Origin: Pseudomonadota bacterium
GTDB lineage: Bacteria; Myxococcota; Polyangia; Polyangiales; Polyangiaceae
Assembly: GCA_023419055.1 (NCBI GenBank)
Contig: JAEZYO010000566.1
Coordinates: 1-10,629 of the forward strand
Length of the DNA: 10,629 nt
Direction: 5' to 3'
The stretch's first letter is position 1. Each line of letters begins with the position of its first letter. The notes under the pieces are model-generated. The model did not search any database, was not told the origin of the DNA, and worked only from the letters and a program-made list of their open reading frames with translations. Below, piece by piece: positions 1-5,868 of the stretch. Made by a program: the position numbers and the translations under genes.

Positions 1-312
1 GTCCACACCGTCGAGCACCAGCAGGCCGAGCACGAGAGCCGCCAAAATCCAACCCGGGGCTCGGTGCAAGACCAGGGCGAGGAGCAGCGCGAGCAGCAGA
101 CGCAGCAGCGTGAGCGCGTTGGGAACGCCGAACCCGCTCCGCGCCGTGAAGCGGCCCCGCGCGTGCACCAGCAACGCGGCGAACGAGCCCGCCGCGACGA
201 CGGCGAGCGGCCACGGTCTCCCCGCGAACGCCGCGACGGCCGAGCCGCCGAGCAGCGAGATCGCATTCGCGCGGCTCCAGGTCTCGAGCCTGAGCGGACC
301 ATCGAACGTCAT
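1..312 (-). CDS. CDP-alcohol phosphatidyltransferase, N-terminal part (runs off left edge)
   Basis: Reading from the ATG at 310-312 leftwards, the frame stays open for 104 codons to the window edge. The translation has hydrophobic stretches near residues 16-30, 35-50, 66-82 and 88-100. Residues 61-74 read FGVPNALTLLRLLL, the usual N-terminal signature of CDP-alcohol phosphatidyltransferases. The fragment ends at LDGVD (residues 100-104), which fits the first two aspartates (D101, D104) of the family motif D-x2-D-G-x2-A-R; the rest lies outside the window. Such enzymes are integral membrane proteins that move a phospho-group from a CDP-linked lipid or alcohol to an alcohol acceptor; the substrate here cannot be told. 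The gene is divergent from the dehydrogenase operon, 81 bp away, and may belong to the same locus. No clear ribosome binding site precedes this ATG. The incomplete motif leaves some doubt about the family. Confidence 0.75.
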   Translation of the reverse strand, partial: MTFDGPLRLETWSRANAISLLGGSAVAAFAGRPWPLAVVAAGSFAALLVHARGRFTARSGFGVPNALTLLRLLLALLLALVLHRAPGWILAALVLGLLVLDGVD

Positions 313-340
313 CCGGGAGCCCGAGCATGGTGGGCCGAAT

Positions 341-351
341 TCATGATATGA
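341..351. promoter_or_regulatory. AT-richer palindromic patch in divergent intergenic region
   Basis: The 81-bp gap between the two divergent starts (312 minus, 394 plus) contains TCAT (341-344), GAT, ATGA (348-351), a 4-bp dyad in the only AT-rich patch nearby. It could overlap a -10 element or a small operator, but no -35 partner was recognised and a 4-bp dyad can occur by chance. Confidence 0.2.
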
Positions 352-393
352 GCAAGCGGTGCGAGAGCTCCTCCGATCGCGAGACAGGCGCTG

Positions 394-1365
394 ATGCAGG
401 CGCGCGCCTTCTGGGTCGTGGAGCCGGGCCGCGGCGAGATCCGGGCGCTCGAGCTCGCTCGGCCGCGCCGGGATGAAGTGTTGGTGCGCACCTCCTTCAG
501 CGCCGTCAGCCGTGGCACGGAAGCGCTCGTGTTCACGGGTCACGTCCCACCGAGCGAGTTCGAGCGGATGCGATGTCCGCACCAGGACGGCAGCTTTTCG
601 GGTGCCGTGAAGTACGGCTACTCGAACGTCGGGCGCGTGCTCGAGGGCCCACCCGAGCTCGAGGGCAAAGACGTCTTCTGCTTGTTCCCGCATCAAACGG
701 CCTACGTCGTCGCTGCGTCGCAGGTCGTCCCGTTGCCCGCGGGCGTCTCGCCGTCGCGAGCGGTGCTGGCGGCCAATGTGGAGACCGCTCTGAACGCGAC
801 CTGGGACGCGCGGCCCCTCGCCGGCGATCGCGTCGGCGTCGTCGGCGCCGGCGTGGTGGGCGCGCTCGTGGCGTACCTCTGCGCCAAGATCCCGGGCACG
901 CACGTGACCTTGATCGACGTCCGCCCGGAACGAGCAGAGCTCGCACGGGCTCTCGGGGTGAGGTTCTCGACCCCGGACGCGGCCTCGGGCGAGCGCGATT
1001 TGGTGTTCCACGCGAGCGGCAACCCGGCGGGTCTCCGCACCGCGCTCTCGCTCGCCAGCCGTGACTCGAGCGTGCTCGAGCTTTCCTGGTTCGGCGATCG
1101 CGACGTGACGTTGCCGCTCGGTGAGGCGTTCCACGTTCGGCGCCTGTCCCTGCGTTCGTCACAGGTCGGGACGGTGAGCCCGAACGCTCGAGCCCGCTAC
1201 GACCACCGGGCGCGGCTCGCGCTCGCGCTCGAACTCTGCGCAGATCCCGCGCTCGACTCGCTCTTCACTGGCGAGAGTGATTTCGACGAGCTGCCCCTCT
1301 TGATGCTGGAGCTCGCGAACGGCTCGCGCGCTCCGCTGTGCCACCGCTTGCGCTACCCGTCCTGA
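394..1365 (+). CDS. MDR-superfamily (zinc-type alcohol dehydrogenase-like) oxidoreductase
   Basis: This is a 323-residue medium-chain dehydrogenase/reductase. Residues 1-130 form the GroES-like substrate domain, followed by a Rossmann fold. VGVVGAGVVGALVA (147-160) supplies G151-x-G153-x2-G156, and D175 at the end of the second strand suggests NAD(H) rather than NADP(H). The N-terminal domain carries SRGTE (39-43) where classical members have the zinc-ligand Cys region, and no four-cysteine structural zinc lobe is present (Cys only at 61, 96, 163, 282, 316). It is therefore probably not a classical zinc enzyme, although annotation pipelines would likely call it zinc-binding. From memory, close relatives with SRGTE, VKYGY and SSQVGTVSP segments occur in Actinobacteria next to the same pterin-synthase-like gene. 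An in-frame TGA at 349-351 with no intervening start codon limits the start to ATG 394; AGG at 387-389 may serve as ribosome binding site. It is the first gene of a three-gene operon. The substrate is unknown. Confidence 0.9.
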   Translation: MQARAFWVVEPGRGEIRALELARPRRDEVLVRTSFSAVSRGTEALVFTGHVPPSEFERMRCPHQDGSFSGAVKYGYSNVGRVLEGPPELEGKDVFCLFPHQTAYVVAASQVVPLPAGVSPSRAVLAANVETALNATWDARPLAGDRVGVVGAGVVGALVAYLCAKIPGTHVTLIDVRPERAELARALGVRFSTPDAASGERDLVFHASGNPAGLRTALSLASRDSSVLELSWFGDRDVTLPLGEAFHVRRLSLRSSQVGTVSPNARARYDHRARLALALELCADPALDSLFTGESDFDELPLLMLELANGSRAPLCHRLRYPS

Positions 1366-1369
1366 GGAG
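1364..1369 (+). promoter_or_regulatory. Ribosome binding site of the pterin-synthase-like gene
   Basis: GAGGAG at 1364-1369 overlaps the TGA stop of the upstream dehydrogenase gene and lies 9 bases before ATG 1379. It supports that start and coupled translation of the two genes. Confidence 0.6.
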
Positions 1370-1378
1370 ACCGAGACC

Positions 1379-1792
1379 ATGTTCAGTGTCAGCGTTCGAG
1401 GTCACGTGATGATCGCCCACAGCTTCCGCGGCGAGCTGTTCGGGCCCGCTCAACGGCTGCACGGCGCAACCTACGTGGTCGACGTGGAGTTCCGGTGTGA
1501 AGAGCTAGGTCCGGAAGGAGTGGTGGTGGACATCGGGCGCGCGACGACGACGCTCGGGTCGCTCCTCGACGAGCTGAATTTCAAGAACCTCGACGACGAT
1601 CCGGCTTTCACCGGCAAAAATACGACGACCGAGTTCCTCGCCGGCGTCCTCTTCCAGAGGATGGTTCTCCGACTCCGCTCCGGAGAGCTCGGGCCCGGCT
1701 CCGAGCGCATCGTCTCCATGAAGGTGACACTCCACGAATCGCACGTGGCGTGGGCCGCCTTCGAAGGGCTCGTGCCTCGATCGAGTAAGTGA
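1379..1792 (+). CDS. 6-pyruvoyl-tetrahydropterin synthase / QueD-like protein with degenerate active site
   Basis: This 137-residue protein has the length and order of motifs of the PTPS/6-carboxytetrahydropterin synthase family: AHSF (13-16), LHGATYVVDV (27-36), a VVVDIG strand (48-53), NTTTEFLA (81-88) and LHES (118-121). Key residues differ from the canonical enzyme. His14 and His28 of the zinc triad remain, but the third ligand (second His of HGH) is Ala30. The catalytic Cys a few residues before HGH is Ala24. The usual L-D-H-x-N-L-N segment is LNFKNLD (66-72), which removes the catalytic Asp and His. Glu85 and Glu120 persist. From memory, actinobacterial relatives share HGAT and the altered L-N-x-x-N-L segment, so this looks like a defined subfamily rather than a decaying gene. 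Ordinary pterin or 7-deazaguanine chemistry should not be assumed. It lies 13 bp after the dehydrogenase gene and overlaps the next gene by 4 bp. Confidence 0.88.
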   Translation: MFSVSVRGHVMIAHSFRGELFGPAQRLHGATYVVDVEFRCEELGPEGVVVDIGRATTTLGSLLDELNFKNLDDDPAFTGKNTTTEFLAGVLFQRMVLRLRSGELGPGSERIVSMKVTLHESHVAWAAFEGLVPRSSK

Positions 1793-2706
1793 CTTCGTCG
1801 CGCCGAGATCGAGTTCGTGCGCAGGCCGGCGGCTGGAGACGGTTGGCTTTCAGCCTGGCGTTGCTGGTCGCGACCCTTGCGTGGCTCGACCCGGAGCGCC
1901 TCTGGAACCAATTCGCTCGGGCCGAGCCGATCTGGATCGCCGTCGGCCTTTGCTCCGCGTCGCTCTGTTTTCCGCTGCTCGCTGCCCGCTGGGCCTTCAT
2001 TTCGACTCGAGCCGGCGCGCCGCTCGCGTTCGGGAGAGCGATCCGCGAGTACTACGTCTCGACGCTGCTAAACCAACTCCTCCCGCTCGGGGTAGCGGGA
2101 GACGCCTGGCGGGCCAAGCAGCGGCTCGACGCGGAGCGCTCGGCGGGCCCTCGCCGAGCCGCGCTGGGCGCGCTGGTCGCCGATCGCGTGTCGGGGCAGT
2201 TCGTGCTGTGGGCGTGGGTGCTCAGCGCGCTCCCGGCGTTCCGTCAGAGCCTCCCGCGGGCGCACGTCTCCCACCTGGCGCTCGCGCTCGTCCTCGCCTT
2301 GGGGGTCGCCGTCGCGCTTTCTCGCTTCGAGCGCGTGCGCGAGTGGCTGCGCGCCGGAGCCGCCGTCCTTTTCGCTCCGCGCAGCGCCGTGGTGCACCTC
2401 CCGCTCTCCGCAGCGCTGATCGCCCTACATGTCGCGACATTTTGGGCGGCCGCGCGCGCGCTCGGCCTCGAGCTCGACCTCGGGACCGCGTGTCACATCG
2501 TGCCGCTCGTCTTGTGCGCAGGAAGCTTGCCGGCGTTCTTCGCCGGTTGGGGCGTCCGAGAGCTCGCCGCCGCCGGGCTCTACCACCTGAGTGGGAGGAG
2601 CTCCGGCGACGGCGCGACCGCCTCGCTGCTGTTCGGTCTATTGAGCCTCGCCGCGAGCGCCCCGGGGATTTTTCTGCACGATCGCCGGGACCGCGAGCAG
2701 CCCTAA
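1789..2706 (+). CDS. Lysylphosphatidylglycerol synthase TM region / UPF0104 family membrane protein
   Basis: This 305-residue polytopic inner-membrane protein has about seven hydrophobic segments (near 17-33, 46-70, 121-150, 160-178, 203-225, 235-255, 277-296). The family hallmarks are YYVSTLLNQLLPLGVAGDAWRA-like sequence around 88-109 (N95, P99, G101, G104, D105, R108) and AFFAGWGVRELAA (249-261). The family corresponds to the membrane or flippase half of MprF and to stand-alone proteins; the cytosolic aminoacyl-transferase half is absent. Moving or anchoring a lipid-linked product is therefore a plausible role, but this is inference. The start is GTG 1789, overlapping the upstream TGA stop (GTGA), so translation is probably coupled and the gene is co-transcribed with the dehydrogenase and pterin-synthase-like genes. 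Its TAA (2704-2706) overlaps the stop of the convergent basic-protein gene. Confidence 0.9.
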   Translation: MTSSRRDRVRAQAGGWRRLAFSLALLVATLAWLDPERLWNQFARAEPIWIAVGLCSASLCFPLLAARWAFISTRAGAPLAFGRAIREYYVSTLLNQLLPLGVAGDAWRAKQRLDAERSAGPRRAALGALVADRVSGQFVLWAWVLSALPAFRQSLPRAHVSHLALALVLALGVAVALSRFERVREWLRAGAAVLFAPRSAVVHLPLSAALIALHVATFWAAARALGLELDLGTACHIVPLVLCAGSLPAFFAGWGVRELAAAGLYHLSGRSSGDGATASLLFGLLSLAASAPGIFLHDRRDREQP

Positions 2707-3038
2707 CGCGATGAGCGCCGGCGCGGAACTTTGCCGCCTGCTCGGCGCGCTTCGGACAGGCCGATCGCGACAGCTTGCTTGCGGCTCCGCACCTTCTTCT
2801 TGGAGCGACCCGAGCGGAGCTCGCCGCGCTTCATCTCGTGCATGGAGGACTTGACCTTCTTGCTCGCGGTGCTCCCGTAGCGCTTGCTGCCGCGCTTCTT
2901 ACGCGCGGGCGCCTTGCGCGAGGAGGCCTTGCGCGCCGTCGTCTTGCGGCGAGCAGGAGCGCGCTTGGTCGCGCGCTTGCGCGTCGCGCCCGAGGAGGCT
3001 CCGCGCTTCTTGGTCGTGCGTTTGCGGGTCGTTGCCAT
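2703..3038 (-). CDS. Histone H1-like basic protein with DUF6496-like C-terminus
   Basis: Of 111 residues, 44 are Lys or Arg and only three are acidic (E68, E73, E96; no Asp). Residues 1-52 are a low-complexity Ala/Lys/Arg/Thr/Ser tail with APARKK-type repeats, as in bacterial H1-like and AlgP-like DNA-binding tails. The C-terminal part is more ordered: KKVKSSMHEMKRGEL (60-74) followed by RSRKQAVAIGLSEARRAG (84-101), which resembles the DUF6496 family, where a related [ST]-[RK]-K-Q-A-[IV]-A-I-G-L-S motif recurs. Binding to DNA or RNA in the nucleoid is likely from charge alone; no function is established for the C-terminal motif. The start at 3038 is supported by an AGAGGG ribosome binding site 5 bases upstream. 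The gene is transcribed alone and its TAG overlaps the convergent membrane-protein stop by 4 bp. Confidence 0.85.
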   Translation of the reverse strand: MATTRKRTTKKRGASSGATRKRATKRAPARRKTTARKASSRKAPARKKRGSKRYGSTASKKVKSSMHEMKRGELRSGRSKKKVRSRKQAVAIGLSEARRAGGKVPRRRSSR

Positions 3039-3043
3039 GCGGG

Positions 3044-3049
3044 CCCTCT
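3044..3049 (-). promoter_or_regulatory. Ribosome binding site of the H1-like basic protein
   Basis: On the minus strand AGAGGG (3049 down to 3044) lies 5 bases before the ATG at 3038, which fixes the start of this gene. Confidence 0.6.
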
Positions 3050-3052
3050 AGC

Positions 3053-3080
3053 AACTCGCATACCGCAGTGTTCGCGAGTT
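3053..3080. repeat. Inverted repeat upstream of the H1-like gene
   Basis: AACTCGC (3053-3059) and GCGAGTT (3074-3080) are perfect 7-bp inverted repeats separated by 14 bases, with a further AC/GT match inside. The dyad ends 14 bases upstream of the minus-strand start codon and just upstream of its ribosome binding site. It could be a protein-binding operator or a leader hairpin; no promoter hexamers were confidently identified. Confidence 0.4.
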
Positions 3081-3411
3081 CTGCGCCGGTTTCGTCGCGC
3101 GCAAGGACTTTGCGCCGGCTCTGCCGATGAAATCGTGCCGGCAGCAAACGCCAACCGCGCTCTCGGGGAGATGCTCGCGAGCCGCGGCGGCGGTGAGGCA
3201 GTTGTCGACAGCGCGGCCACTTGGCCTGTGACCACTTGGTCCGAACGCCACGCAAGTCGGCGAAGCTACGTCGGCTCGCGGATTCTCGCCCGTACGAGCG
3301 CGCTGGCGGCCACCCACACCGACTGGTGACGGACAGCGCGCCGTCGCGATCTTTTGGCCCGAAACAGCGGACAGTGCGCTGGCTCGCTGCCTGCAATCGG
3401 CGTCATCTTCG
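3081..3411. other. Gene-free stretch between the basic-protein gene and the hypothetical gene
   Basis: Reading frames here on both strands lack family resemblance, clear ribosome binding sites and the codon preference of neighbouring genes. The stretch holds an 8-bp palindrome TGTCGACA (3203-3210) and two copies of CCACTTGG (3217-3224 and 3232-3239) repeated at a 15-bp interval. Promoters for the two divergent flanking genes should lie here, but none was identified. No tRNA-like or CRISPR-like structure was seen. Confidence 0.5.
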
Positions 3412-3798
3412 ATGAAGGCTCGAAGAAAGCCGCAAAACCTGGCGTCGCACCGGCGCGCTCTCGATCGCAGGTTCGGGCCCCTCGCCGCGCGCCTCTGGGA
3501 GTTCGCCGAGCCTCACCTCGACACTGCCGGGCAATCGTTCGAGGTTCAACGAGTCTTCGCACTCGCGGTTGCCGCGTGGAACCTCCCGTTCCTCGACCCC
3601 GCCCAGAGGACTGAAATCGTGCGCGACGTACCCTCCAGGGACTCGCTCGTGCTCTTCGACCTCTACGTGCGCCGCTTGAAAGAGTACCCGGACGACCCAC
3701 GCATGATCCTCGAGCACGATCTCATCGAGGTCGGGGCCGGCACCTTCTCTCCCCTCCTCAGGTGGGCCGAAGGTGTGTTCACCGTCCCGCGTCGCTAG
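3412..3798 (+). CDS. Hypothetical protein, 128 residues
   Basis: I do not recognise a family. The translation looks like a soluble, mainly helical protein with a natural mix of residues: a basic N-terminus, then FGPLAARLWEFAEPHL (21-36), FEVQRVFALAVAAWNLPFL (43-61) and DPRMILEHDLIEVGAG (95-110). There is no signal peptide, membrane segment or cysteine. It is preferred over the competing minus-strand frame at 3403-3903 because its amino acid mix is ordinary and its G/C-rich third positions match the neighbours, whereas the opposite frame is a rich mix of Arg, Pro and Glu without structure. No good ribosome binding site precedes ATG 3412, and no in-frame ATG, GTG or TTG occurs in the roughly 90 bases upstream. 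Its last 20 bases overlap the 3' end of the convergent histidine kinase gene. Confidence 0.62.
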   Translation: MKARRKPQNLASHRRALDRRFGPLAARLWEFAEPHLDTAGQSFEVQRVFALAVAAWNLPFLDPAQRTEIVRDVPSRDSLVLFDLYVRRLKEYPDDPRMILEHDLIEVGAGTFSPLLRWAEGVFTVPRR

Positions 3799-5110
3799 CG
3801 TCGCTCGCGCGCCTGCGGGAACTGCCCCCATGCTCATGGGATGGCGACGCATCGGTCCGCTTGATACCCGAGGGGGGCAAAGCTTCCATCCCGGCTTCGT
3901 CACGAGGCGCGCGGACGCGAAGCGGTCGGGGCAAGACCACGGTCAGGGTCGTTCCCTGACCGTTGCTCCCCAGGACGAGCTCCCCTGCGAGGTTTTGCAC
4001 CCGAGCTTGGACGTTGTGTAACCCGCCGCGGCTTTCCTGAATTCGCTCCGACAAGAGGCCCAAACCGTCGTCGGAGACGGAGAGCGAGAGCCGTCGGTCG
4101 ACGCCGAGCTCTACCCGGATGGCCCGAGCGCTGGCGTGGGTGACGGCGTTCTTGGTGAGTTCACAGGCGATCGGGAAGACTTCGTCGCAAAAATGCTCGA
4201 CCTCGTCCCGCTCGAGCTCACCGCGTCGGACGAAGCTGAAGGAGAGCCCGCCGGCGAGCTCTCGACAGCGCTCCTCGAGAGCCTGCACGGCCTCCGGAAA
4301 GCTCGAGTGGCTGGCGCGTAGCGCCGTGACCACGTCACGCAGATCGGCGAGCGTCCGCTTCAAGCGCTGCTCGAACGAAGAGAGCTCCGCGGCGACGTCG
4401 GAGCTCGATGAGCTCGCGAGCTCCCGCACCTTCCAGATCAACGCGGTAAGGTCGGTGGCCACGCTGTCGTGGAGATCGCGCGAGATGCGATCTCGCTCCT
4501 CTTTGACTCGCAGCTCGGCGAGCGCGAGCCTGAGGCTCGCCTCGCGACGCCGGCTCTGCTCGAGGTCCGTGTGGACACGACCGAGCGCCAAGTAGACGAT
4601 GAACCCGAGCAGGCCCGCCAAGAGCGCGAGCAGCGCCGACGCCGGGTTTCCAGACAGCTCGAAGGCAAGCGCGAGCCCGAGCGGTCCGAGCGAGCTCGCG
4701 ATACCGTTCCGGATCGAGAGCCCCGCCGCCGAGATCATGAGGACGTGGATCAGGTGGAACAACCAGATGAAGCTGACCGCGCTCTTCGACGCGAAGATCA
4801 GCACCATCACCGCCCACGTGGTCCCGAGGCTCTCGACGAAATCGAGCACGCGGTACCAGCGCGAGCGCGGCCCCGCGACGTGGTAGGCCGCGGTGGCGGC
4901 CAGCATGACGACGACGAAAACCCCGACCGAGAGCGCCGCCTCCCGAAAGCCGAACCCGAGCACCCGCGAGACGGCGGGCAACGGCGCGCTCGCGACGAAG
5001 AGGACGCCGGCGAGCACCATCGGGAATACCTGACGGAACTCTCGAACAGCGCCGTGAATCGCGTAGTCGTGCTCGGGCTCCAGCGTCGCGCCTGCGCGCG
5101 GAGTCGACAT
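3779..5110 (-). CDS. Membrane sensor histidine kinase, NarL/DegS type (HisKA_3)
   Basis: This 443-residue protein starts with about five or six hydrophobic segments (roughly 28-50, 57-78, 93-112, 114-132, 138-152, 157-177) with short loops and no large periplasmic domain, so the signal is probably sensed in or at the membrane. A short coiled region (about 180-208) leads to the dimerisation/phosphoacceptor box ERDRISRDLHDSVATDLT (205-222), in which H214 is the phosphorylated residue, typical of HisKA_3. The HATPase domain follows: N-box ELTKNAV (317-323, N321), SDDGLGL (346-352, D348, G349), RGGLHN (361-366) and GQGTTL (384-389). After the kinase domain (about 395) comes a basic, Ser/Arg-rich tail of about 45 residues that looks disordered. 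The start overlaps the regulator stop by one base (TGATG), so both are made from one transcript. The stimulus is unknown. Confidence 0.93.
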   Translation of the reverse strand: MSTPRAGATLEPEHDYAIHGAVREFRQVFPMVLAGVLFVASAPLPAVSRVLGFGFREAALSVGVFVVVMLAATAAYHVAGPRSRWYRVLDFVESLGTTWAVMVLIFASKSAVSFIWLFHLIHVLMISAAGLSIRNGIASSLGPLGLALAFELSGNPASALLALLAGLLGFIVYLALGRVHTDLEQSRRREASLRLALAELRVKEERDRISRDLHDSVATDLTALIWKVRELASSSSSDVAAELSSFEQRLKRTLADLRDVVTALRASHSSFPEAVQALEERCRELAGGLSFSFVRRGELERDEVEHFCDEVFPIACELTKNAVTHASARAIRVELGVDRRLSLSVSDDGLGLLSERIQESRGGLHNVQARVQNLAGELVLGSNGQGTTLTVVLPRPLRVRAPRDEAGMEALPPSGIKRTDASPSHEHGGSSRRRASDASDAGR

Positions 5111-5754
5111 CAGCTGCTCCTCGGTGAGACCAGCGCCGACTCGTAGGCGACCCGTACGGCTTCGGCTTTGCTGCTGACTCCGAGCTTTTCGTACAGGCTC
5201 TTCACGTAGGTTTGAACGGTCCCCTCGGCTATTCCGAGCACGCGCGCCACTTCACGGTACGAGGCGCCGGAGCAGAGCAGGTCGAGCACCTGCTTTTCGC
5301 GCTGCGTCAGGCGCAGCGCTCCGTTCAGGGGCTTGCGCCCGTGGAAGCGGCGCACGACTCTGCCGCCCACGGCGGGGCTGAGCGGCGCCCCCCCGGCGGC
5401 GGCGAGTTGGATGGCGCCCTCGATCTCGGCGAGGGTGACGTCCTTCAAGAGGTAGCCCACCGCGCCTGCCGCGAGCGCGCCGAAGAGCGCGGAGTCGTCG
5501 GCGCGCACCGTCAGCGCGATCACTGCGGCCGCTGGGCGAGCACGAGAGAGCTCCGCGATCAGCCGCTCTCCCGGTAAGTCCGGGAGCCCGAGGTCCACGA
5601 GGGCCACGTCGAAGGCTTCCGCCGCGTCGAGCGCTCTCAGCACCTCCGCCGGATGACCGAAAGAGCGGGTCGAAGTAACGATGCTCGAGGTCGCAAGGGC
5701 GCGGCCCAGGCTGTCCAGCAGCTCTGCGTCGTCGTCGACGAGCCAGACCCTCAT
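5110..5754 (-). CDS. NarL/FixJ-family response regulator (REC + LuxR-type HTH)
   Basis: With the start at ATG 5754 the protein has 214 residues. The receiver domain (1-118) shows the acidic pocket D7-D8-D9, phosphoacceptor D54 in ALVDLGLPD, T82 in IALTV and K104 in GYLLKD. The LuxR/GerE DNA-binding domain runs from about 149 to 207: LTQREKQVLDLL, then the recognition-helix region GIAEGTVQTYVKSLYEKLGV. It is the partner of the kinase gene directly downstream and should be phosphorylated by it; the targets are unknown. The frame is open to an upstream ATG at 5808, but the 18 extra residues precede the normal receiver start (MRVWLVDDD) and are rejected. The ribosome binding site is weak. The divergent neighbour is the sugar kinase, 114 bp away, so shared or cross regulation is possible. 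Confidence 0.93.
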   Translation of the reverse strand: MRVWLVDDDAELLDSLGRALATSSIVTSTRSFGHPAEVLRALDAAEAFDVALVDLGLPDLPGERLIAELSRARPAAAVIALTVRADDSALFGALAAGAVGYLLKDVTLAEIEGAIQLAAAGGAPLSPAVGGRVVRRFHGRKPLNGALRLTQREKQVLDLLCSGASYREVARVLGIAEGTVQTYVKSLYEKLGVSSKAEAVRVAYESALVSPRSS

Positions 5755-5770
5755 CGCTCGACGATAGACT

Positions 5771-5783
5771 TCGCGGCCCGCGA
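5771..5783. repeat. Short hairpin/palindrome in the regulator leader
   Basis: TCGCG (5771-5775), GCC, CGCGA (5779-5783) is a perfect 5-bp dyad with a 3-base spacer, 17 bases upstream of the regulator ATG on the minus strand. Flanking CTT and AAG add imperfect pairing. It may be a leader hairpin or an operator; short GC dyads are also common by chance in this DNA. Confidence 0.25.
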
Positions 5784-5808
5784 GAAGCAAGCAAAGCGAG
5801 ACGAGCAC

Positions 5809-5821
5809 CCGATTTCATCGG
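5809..5821. repeat. Palindrome in the regulator/sugar-kinase divergent region
   Basis: CCGAT (5809-5813), TTC, ATCGG (5817-5821) is a perfect 5-bp dyad with a 3-base spacer, roughly midway between the divergent starts at 5754 and 5869. Position and AT content make it the better operator candidate in this region, but nothing links it to a specific regulator. Confidence 0.3.
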
Positions 5822-5868
5822 ACGACATCACGGGCCCAACTTCTGCAACCATGAGAGCGCGGGTCACC

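Noticed and set aside
533..1162. Minus-strand open frame opposite the dehydrogenase gene
   Set aside because: More than a third of its residues are Arg, with no motif; it is a shadow of the dehydrogenase coding sequence.
3403..3903. Minus-strand open frame overlapping the hypothetical gene and the kinase tail
   Set aside because: It overlaps the end of the better-supported kinase gene, has no family features, and the plus-strand frame has more ordinary residues.
5653..5868. Longer N-terminus for the KDG kinase starting at 5653
   Set aside because: The extra 72 residues overlap the response-regulator gene on the other strand and precede the conserved kinase start.
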